A DNA stretch of 64,000 bases from assembly GCA_036337765.1 (NCBI GenBank), contig JAYZDP010000224.1, forward strand, positions 1-64,000. The letters are read 5' to 3'. The stretch's first letter is position 1. Each line of letters opens with the position of its first letter. The position numbers and the translations under genes were made by a program. Source of the stretch: JAYZDP01 sp036337765 (GTDB lineage: Bacteria; Acidobacteriota; Thermoanaerobaculia; Multivoradales; Multivoraceae). Positions 58,773-64,000 of this stretch are shown here, in pieces. The notes beneath the pieces were generated by a model. It saw only the letters and a program-made list of their open reading frames with translations. It searched no databases and was not told the origin of the DNA.

Positions 58773-60013
58773 TCGGGTCCTCGAGGGTCCAACCCTGCCG
58801 GTAGCAAGAGCCACAACCGACCACGGGATTTCATTCGGCCGGCGATTTCTTCGGCGTCACCGCCGTGACCCCAGAAGACGTCGCCGCGCACCGGCCCGCG
58901 AATCGCGCCACCCGTGTCCTGAGACACCATTAACCGCCGCAGTGGCTGCTCGGCGACCGTCGGATCGGGGCTTGGGGCAGTGGTGTCGAGCCACAGAGGC
59001 ACGCCCATCGGCAGAAAGCGGCGATCCACCGCAAGCGTTCGGCGTGGCGTGAGCGCTACGCCCTGGCTGCCCCTGGGCCCTTCGTCGCCAAGCTCGCGGA
59101 AGAAGACGAACGAGCGGTTGGTGTTCATGATCTCGGTCGCGCCCGCCGGATTGGCGACCAGCCAGTCGCGGATCGACTGCATCGAGACCTCTTCGAGCAC
59201 GAGCTCCGATCGAGCGACCAGCTCGCGACCGATCGCGGTGTAGGGGTGACCGTTCTGGCCGTCGTAGCCGACACGCATGTGTCCGCCATCCACCAGGTCG
59301 ACGCGCCCCGAGCCTTGAATGTGCAGAAAGAACGCCGCGATCGGATCGTCGACCCAGACCAGCTCGAGATCGCGCCGGGCAAGCGTGCCCCGCTCGAGAT
59401 CGGCGCGGTCGGCAAACGGCACGAGCCGCGTCCCCTCGAGCGTCCCAGCTACGCGGCGGCCGGCCAGATCCTCGCGAAACGCCCCTAGATCAACGGCGAC
59501 GAGCTCTGGCGGGCGGCGGTACAGCGGTGTCTCGAAGCCATTTCCTCGAACACGACTTCCACGCAGGGAAGGCTCGTAGTAGCCGGTGAACAGCCCCTCC
59601 GGATCGTCGTTGTCGAGCACCGACCAGGGTCGAAGCTCCTCGAGCAGAGCACCGCGTAGCTCGTCGACGCCGTCCGCCGATGCGACCCGCGCACAGACTT
59701 CGCGCCAATCGCCGGCGACCCCGCCCGTGTCGCCGACCTGGCGCTGCGCGTCGCGGCGAGCGAACACCCCGCAGCTACGGCCGAAGGCTTCGGCGAAGCC
59801 GTCCAGCGCATCGACCTCGAAGCCGTCGAGATCCGCCCACCCGGACGGCGCAAGCCGCAGAGCCGGCTCACGCACCGTGTCCGGGAGCTCGACATCGTCG
59901 ACATCGGTGGGCCCGGAACGAAGGACCAGCACCACAAGCAGCAACCCAGACAAAGCCGCGAAGGCGATCGCAAGGGTCCGCCAATACGCCCGTACGATCC
60001 CCGAAGAGCTCAA
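58739..60013 (-). CDS. mltA: Membrane-bound lytic murein transglycosylase A (MltA)
   Basis: 424 residues. TTG 60013 overlaps the enoyl-CoA hydratase stop (TTGA) and has GAGGAAGAG upstream. A membrane segment LAIAFAALSGLLLVVLVLRS anchors it. MltA domain and 3D domain: GLFTGYYEPSLRGSRVRG, PLYRRPPELVAVDL, FLHIQGSGRVDLVDGGHMRV, GYDGQNGHPYTAIGRELV, MNTNRSFVFFRELGDEGPRG, and the catalytic-Asp region VSQDTGGAIRGPVRGDVFWG with AGRMKSRGRLWLLLP. Cleaves peptidoglycan glycan strands, forming anhydro-muropeptides. Full length. The last residues run 34 bp into the doxX-like gene. Confidence 0.9.
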   Translation of the reverse strand: MSSSGIVRAYWRTLAIAFAALSGLLLVVLVLRSGPTDVDDVELPDTVREPALRLAPSGWADLDGFEVDALDGFAEAFGRSCGVFARRDAQRQVGDTGGVAGDWREVCARVASADGVDELRGALLEELRPWSVLDNDDPEGLFTGYYEPSLRGSRVRGNGFETPLYRRPPELVAVDLGAFREDLAGRRVAGTLEGTRLVPFADRADLERGTLARRDLELVWVDDPIAAFFLHIQGSGRVDLVDGGHMRVGYDGQNGHPYTAIGRELVARSELVLEEVSMQSIRDWLVANPAGATEIMNTNRSFVFFRELGDEGPRGSQGVALTPRRTLAVDRRFLPMGVPLWLDTTAPSPDPTVAEQPLRRLMVSQDTGGAIRGPVRGDVFWGHGGDAEEIAGRMKSRGRLWLLLPAGLDPRGPDQASELAEPSV

Positions 60014-60777
60014 CTCTCTTCCTCGGGCGTGGCGCCATGGCGGCCTTCGCCCCGAGCGAATCGATGGGCACCGCTGGCGGCGCGACGGCGGGCCTCGGTG
60101 CTGCCACCCGCCTCGGCGCGCAGTGCCTCCGCCAGAGAGAGGCCGGCCTGCCCGTAGGTCGAGGTGCGATCGCACAGGAGTGCCGCCTGAGGGTGCGACG
60201 CGATCTGCTGCGCCATCTCCCGAGCCGCGCCGAGCGCGCCGCCGGTCGGCACGACGCGGCTGACCAGGCCCATCCCGAGGGCCTCGTCGGCGCCCACCGG
60301 GCGCCCGGTCAAGAGCATGTCGAGTGCCCGACCGAGCCCGACGACGCGCGGCAGCCGTACCGTCGTCCCGTCGCTCATCGGAATGCCCCAGCGGCGGGAG
60401 AAGACTCCGAAGACCGCGCTCTGAGCCGCGACTCGGAGGTCGCACCAAAGCGCCAGGCCCAGACCACCAGCACACGCGTGCCCCTCGACGGCGGCGATGA
60501 CCGGCTTGGCGCAGGGCCGCCCGGTCGGGCCTTCGAGACTCCAGGCCCACGGCTCGTACAGATCGCCCTCCGCGAGCTCCTTGAGATCCGCGCCGGCGCA
60601 GAAGGCGCCGTCACTCCCGGCAAGGACCGCCACCGTGGCGCTATCGTCGGCCTCGAAGTCACGAAACGCACGTGCCAGCTCGCGGCTCGTGCTGCGGTCT
60701 AGGGCGTTACGGACTTCGGGTCTAGAGATCGTCAGGGTCGTCACCCGATCGAGGGTTCGCACGTCCAAGCCCAACAT
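60010..60777 (-). CDS. Enoyl-CoA hydratase/isomerase family protein
   Basis: 255 residues from ATG 60777. Crotonase marks: TLTISRPEVRNALDRSTSRE, GSDGAFCAGADLKELAEGDL (oxyanion hole), AAVEGHACAGGLGLALWCDL, FGVFSRRWGIPMSDGTTVRL, GRALDMLLTGRPVGADEALG and MGLVSRVVPTG. The short C-terminus (STEARRRAASGAHRFARGEG) is usual for crotonase-like proteins. GIPMSDGTT lacks the common Glu pair, so isomerase or other activity is as likely as hydration. Its stop overlaps mltA. Start may be a few codons upstream. Confidence 0.82.
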   Translation of the reverse strand: MLGLDVRTLDRVTTLTISRPEVRNALDRSTSRELARAFRDFEADDSATVAVLAGSDGAFCAGADLKELAEGDLYEPWAWSLEGPTGRPCAKPVIAAVEGHACAGGLGLALWCDLRVAAQSAVFGVFSRRWGIPMSDGTTVRLPRVVGLGRALDMLLTGRPVGADEALGMGLVSRVVPTGGALGAAREMAQQIASHPQAALLCDRTSTYGQAGLSLAEALRAEAGGSTEARRRAASGAHRFARGEGRHGATPEEES

Positions 60778-60896
60778 CCTGCCTAGGCTACAATGCCTTC
60801 GTTCGCCGACCCCGGCGGGACGAAGATGCGCCGCCCGACCCGCACGCTCCTGACCGCGACGACACCGGCGCCCCCACTGGCGCCGCCAGACGGCTC

Positions 60897-63452
60897 TTGA
60901 CGGCAACCCTCGGCGAGCTCGCCGCGGGCGCGAGCACGAAGGACGACGTCCTCGATCGTGTCCTCGGCTGGGTCTCGGATCGCGGGCTCGACCTTTATCC
61001 GGCGCAGGAGGAAGCGCTGGTCGCGCTGCTCGCCGATCAGCACGTCATTCTGTCGACGCCGACCGGGTCGGGAAAGTCGCTGGTAGCCCTGGGGCTGCAC
61101 TTTCGCGCCCTCAGCGAAGGTAGGCGCTGCTACTACACGTCTCCGGTCAAGGCGCTGGCCTCCGAGAAGTTCTTTTCGCTCTGCGACGACCTGGGCGCAG
61201 CGAACGTCGGCATGCTCACGGGCGATGCCGCGATCAACGCCGACGCCCCGGTGGTGTGCTGTACCGCCGAGGTGCTGTCGAATCTGGCGTTGCGTCGTGC
61301 CGAGCTCGACGCACCCTACGTCGTCATGGACGAGTTTCACTACTACGCCGACCCCGACCGCGGCGTCGCCTGGCAGGTACCCCTCATCCTGCTCACCGGC
61401 ACGCAGTTCCTACTGATGTCAGCGACTCTCGGCAACACCGCGCCGATCGAGGAGCGGCTGGCGCGGCGCACCGGACGCGAGGCGGTGACGGTGCGCACCA
61501 TGGATCGGCCCGTGCCGCTCGACTACGACTATCGCGAGACCCCGCTTCACGAGACCGTGGCAGCGCTGCAGAAGGACGAGCGCACGCCGGCCTACATCGT
61601 CTGTTTCACGCAGCGCGACTGCGCCGAGCTGGCGCAGAGTCTCACCAGCATGCAGCTCACCGAGCGCGCGGAGCGCCAGGAGATCGCCGCCGCGATCGGC
61701 GACTTCCGTTTCGATTCGCCCTACGGCAAGGACATGCGACGCCTACTGCGCTTCGGCATCGGCATCCACCACGCCGGTCTCTTGCCGAAGTACCGCCTGC
61801 TGATCGAGCAGCTCTCCCAGCGCGGACTGTTGAAGGTGATCTGCGGTACCGACACCCTGGGGGTGGGAGTCAACATCCCCATAAGGACCGTGGTCTTCAC
61901 CCAGCTGTGCAAGTTCGACGGCACCGAGACGGCGATCCTCAAGGTACGGGACTTCCAGCAGATCTCGGGCCGCGCCGGGCGCAAGGGCTTCGATGACCGG
62001 GGCTGGGTGGTGTGCCAGGCCCCAGAGCACGTGATCGAGAACCGAAAGCGCGAAAAGCGGGCCGCACGAAATCCTGCGCGGCGTCAAAAGCAGCGGCAGA
62101 AGACGCCGCCGCGCGACCGCTTCGTCCCCTGGGACCAGAAGACCTTCGAGAGCCTACGGCGGCGGCCACCCGAAACTCTGCAGTCGCAGTTCCGAATCGG
62201 TCACAGCATGGTGCTGAGCCTGTTGCAGCGCGACGCCGCGCTCGACGATCCTGCGCGAGACAACTTCTCATCGCTTCGCGATCTGATCGACGGGTGTCAC
62301 GAGAGCCCCGCGCGCCGCCAAGAGCTTCTCGCCCAGGCAGCGCTTCTGATCCGCTCGCTGTACCGAGCCGGCATCGTGCACATACGCCGTGACCAGACGA
62401 GCGGCTATCGCTGGGTGATCGTCGATGACGAGCTCCAGTTCAACTTCTCGATGCACCAGACCCTGGCGCTGTTTCTGGTCGAGGCACTAGCACTCTTCGA
62501 TCCGGCCGAGCCGGACTATGCGCTCGACCTCACGACCCTGACCGAAGCGATCCTCGAGGATCCCCGCGCCATCCTCTACCGCCAGGCAGACAAGGCTCGC
62601 GACGAGCTCCGCGCGCGCCTGCGAGGTGAGCGCCTGTCATGGGAGGAGAAACGCACGCGGCTCGACAAGGTGACCTGGCCGCGCCCGCACCAGGATCTGC
62701 TCGAGCAGGCATTCACGATCTTCAGACGAGCCCACCCCTGGGTCGGCGACACTGAGCTGCACCCGAAGTCTGTCGGCCGTGAGATGTTCGAGACCTACGC
62801 CGGCTTCAACGACTACGTCCGACGCTACGGCCTACAGCGCTCCGAGGGCCTGCTGCTGCGCCATCTCAACCAGCTCTACAAGGCGCTGGTACAGACCGTG
62901 CCTGACGGGGCCAAGGACGAGATCCTCTACGACATCGAGGCCTACCTCCGCACCACCATGGAGCACACGGACTCGAGCCTTCTCGAAGAATGGGAGTCGA
63001 TGCTGCACCCCGAGATCCGGCTCCAGCGACCCGAGGACGCCGAGAAGGCGCGTCGTGCCCTACGCGACGACCAGCTGCTGCGCGACCCGAAGGCGTTCGC
63101 CGCTCGGATCCGCGCCGAGCTGCATCAGCTGGTTCGCGCTCTCGCCGCCGGCGATTACGACGAGGCAGCGGCAACGGTCAATCAAGACGGCGATGAAGTC
63201 TGGAGTCCCGCGGCCATCGAGGGAGCCCTGGCACCCTTCCTCGAGCAGTTCGGCCAGATCGACTTCTCGCCCAGGGCGCGACAGGCCCGGATGACCACGA
63301 TCTCCAAGACCGGGACCCGTAGCTGGTCGGTTGCCCAGGTGCTTCCCGATCCGCAGCGCGAGGACTTCTGGTGCCTCGAAGGACGAGTCGACCTGGCGCG
63401 ACGCCGCGGACCGGACAGCCCACTCTTCATCCTCGACCGCCTGGGGTCGTAG
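60897..63452 (+). CDS. SKI2-like DEAD/DEAH RNA helicase with DUF3516
   Basis: 851 residues from TTG 60897. Superfamily 2 helicase: Q-like LYPAQEEALVALL, Walker A ILSTPTGSGKSLVALG (53-61), YYTSPVKALASEK, CTAEVLSNLAL, DEFH-type box VVMDEFHYYADPDR, motif III LLMSATLGNT, and the second RecA domain with FTQRDCAELAQ, GIGIHHAGLLPKYRLL, TDTLGVGVNIPIRTVVF and QISGRAGRKGFDDRG. After a basic linker (residues 385-415) follows the DUF3516 region to the end. Actinobacterial and acidobacterial homologues exist; role in RNA turnover is inferred. Confidence 0.9.
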   Translation: MTATLGELAAGASTKDDVLDRVLGWVSDRGLDLYPAQEEALVALLADQHVILSTPTGSGKSLVALGLHFRALSEGRRCYYTSPVKALASEKFFSLCDDLGAANVGMLTGDAAINADAPVVCCTAEVLSNLALRRAELDAPYVVMDEFHYYADPDRGVAWQVPLILLTGTQFLLMSATLGNTAPIEERLARRTGREAVTVRTMDRPVPLDYDYRETPLHETVAALQKDERTPAYIVCFTQRDCAELAQSLTSMQLTERAERQEIAAAIGDFRFDSPYGKDMRRLLRFGIGIHHAGLLPKYRLLIEQLSQRGLLKVICGTDTLGVGVNIPIRTVVFTQLCKFDGTETAILKVRDFQQISGRAGRKGFDDRGWVVCQAPEHVIENRKREKRAARNPARRQKQRQKTPPRDRFVPWDQKTFESLRRRPPETLQSQFRIGHSMVLSLLQRDAALDDPARDNFSSLRDLIDGCHESPARRQELLAQAALLIRSLYRAGIVHIRRDQTSGYRWVIVDDELQFNFSMHQTLALFLVEALALFDPAEPDYALDLTTLTEAILEDPRAILYRQADKARDELRARLRGERLSWEEKRTRLDKVTWPRPHQDLLEQAFTIFRRAHPWVGDTELHPKSVGREMFETYAGFNDYVRRYGLQRSEGLLLRHLNQLYKALVQTVPDGAKDEILYDIEAYLRTTMEHTDSSLLEEWESMLHPEIRLQRPEDAEKARRALRDDQLLRDPKAFAARIRAELHQLVRALAAGDYDEAAATVNQDGDEVWSPAAIEGALAPFLEQFGQIDFSPRARQARMTTISKTGTRSWSVAQVLPDPQREDFWCLEGRVDLARRRGPDSPLFILDRLGS

Positions 63453-63480
63453 TCCGCTCGAGAAGCCTCCGCGGCCCCCG
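63453..63480. repeat. Possible decayed half of the palindromic repeat
   Basis: Between the convergent helicase and M28 peptidase genes, GCGGCCCCCGCTA (63471-63483) matches the conserved right arm of the 74-bp repeats and supplies the M28 stop (cta, 63481-63483), as in the three good copies; left of it GTAGTC (63449-63454) matches the junction left arm/spacer. The 38-bp spacer is shortened. Tentative. Confidence 0.3.
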
Positions 63481-64000
63481 CTAAGGCCGGACGGTGGGCG
63501 TGAGGACGGTCTCCTGTTGCTCGCCATCGCGTTGGTAGACGACCGTCAGCGGCTCGCCGACCTTCACCGCCTCGAGGGCGTAGGTGTAGTCGTAGATGTT
63601 GGTGATGTCGGTGGCGCCGAACTTGACGATCACGTCGCCCTCACGCAGCCCCGCCACCTCGGCCGGTCCGCCGCCGATGACACCGCTCAGCAGCAAGCCC
63701 TCGATCTCGGTGGCGTAGTCCGGAATGGTGCCGGTGTAGGCCCGGACCGCCGCCGGAGCCGCGCCTTGCTGCACCCTCGGCTCGACCTTGACGAATGCGA
63801 GCGGCTCGTCACGCGTCACCAGGCGGCGACCGATGTTGGCGGTCAACTGGACGACTCGCTCCATGTCGCCGTAATTGATCTTGCCCGCGACGTCGCTCGG
63901 CCGATGGTAGTCCTCGTGCGCACCCGTGAAGAGGTTCAGGCACGGCACTCCAACACGGTTGAAGCTCGACGAGTCGGTGGGTAGGTAGGGGTCATCCTGG
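63481..64000 (-). CDS. M28 family peptidase with C-terminal PDZ domain, N-terminus beyond window
   Basis: About 172 residues visible, running off the right edge. The start of the visible part, PYLPTDSSSFNRVGVPCLNL and FTGAHEDYHRPSDVAGKINY, is the end of an M28 zinc aminopeptidase catalytic domain (the last metal-binding His in DYHRPSD). A PDZ domain follows: VIGGGPAEVAGLREGDVIVK, FGATDITNIYDYTYALEAVK, LTVVYQRDGEQQETVL. M28-PDZ proteins are secreted peptidases of acidobacteria and myxobacteria. The stop lies in the decayed repeat arm. Confidence 0.85.
   Translation of the reverse strand, partial: QDDPYLPTDSSSFNRVGVPCLNLFTGAHEDYHRPSDVAGKINYGDMERVVQLTANIGRRLVTRDEPLAFVKVEPRVQQGAAPAAVRAYTGTIPDYATEIEGLLLSGVIGGGPAEVAGLREGDVIVKFGATDITNIYDYTYALEAVKVGEPLTVVYQRDGEQQETVLTPTVRP

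Overview
The window is GC-rich (judged by eye around 65 percent), densely coding DNA from a Gram-negative bacterium, most likely an uncultured member of the Acidobacteriota. The pointers are: two large secreted CBM9/DUF5916 beta-barrel proteins; a remnant of an acidobacterial duplicated orphan permease (ADOP); a TonB-type protein; many secreted TPR, metallo-beta-lactamase and VOC proteins; lipoproteins; and a coenzyme F420 biosynthesis block. Start codons are often GTG or TTG, and many genes overlap by 4 bp (GTGA, TTGA, ATGA). Phylum assignment is inference. No rRNA, tRNA, CRISPR array, phage or intact insertion sequence was seen.

Layout. 1-1832 (minus): a coupled set with an ASCH/winged-helix protein, a membrane-anchored endonuclease-like protein, a ruined glutathione S-transferase and a lipoprotein. 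1932-5922 (plus): an LLM flavin/F420 enzyme, a secreted thioredoxin-fold protein, a secreted lectin-like protein and a PQQ-type dehydrogenase. 5930-6815: truncated DUF885 and subtilisin remnants. 7035-11088 (plus): a CBM9/DUF5916 protein, a Yip1 membrane protein, a frameshifted VOC gene and the most notable gene of the window, an AhpD-like peroxidase read through an in-frame TGA as a selenoprotein, with a perfect hairpin just after the TGA. 11147-22861: Eis-like acetyltransferase, DMT transporter, exported 2-hydroxyacid dehydrogenase, TerC, second CBM9/DUF5916 protein, DNA-ligase remnant, enoyl-CoA hydratase, threonine-synthase-like enzyme, MmgE/PrpD protein and a TPR protein. 22948-35849: beta-lactamase-fold hydrolase, thioesterase, nitroreductase, glycosyltransferase, SDR, pyruvate kinase, LLM enzyme, GDP-mannose dehydratase, DSBA-type isomerase, enoyl-CoA hydratase, MFS transporter and a squalene-cyclase-like protein carrying a heme c motif. 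35884-36687: two truncated genes butted together. 36698-47370: double-VOC protein, then the F420 region (LLM enzyme, PNPOx-like protein, fbiC, cofC, methyltransferase), phosphotransferase, CopC, PPTase, nitroreductase and nitronate monooxygenase. 47528-64000: MFS exporter, cytidylate-kinase-like protein, polysaccharide deacetylase, ADOP remnant, FAD-linked oxidase, TonB-like protein, TPR lipoprotein, HemY-like oxidase, AMMECR1 protein, SYLF protein, metallohydrolase, DoxX, MltA, enoyl-CoA hydratase, SKI2-like helicase and the end of an M28 peptidase.

How it fits together. cofC and fbiC make the precursors of coenzyme F420; three LLM-family oxidoreductases and a PNPOx-like protein in the same 40 kb are candidate users of F420 or FMN, beside two nitroreductases and a nitronate monooxygenase. 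Three enoyl-CoA hydratases and a thioesterase point to acyl-CoA turnover. Two further patterns stand out: at least eight remnant or frameshifted genes, and a family of 74-bp palindromic repeats placed exactly between convergent genes where they supply stop codons.
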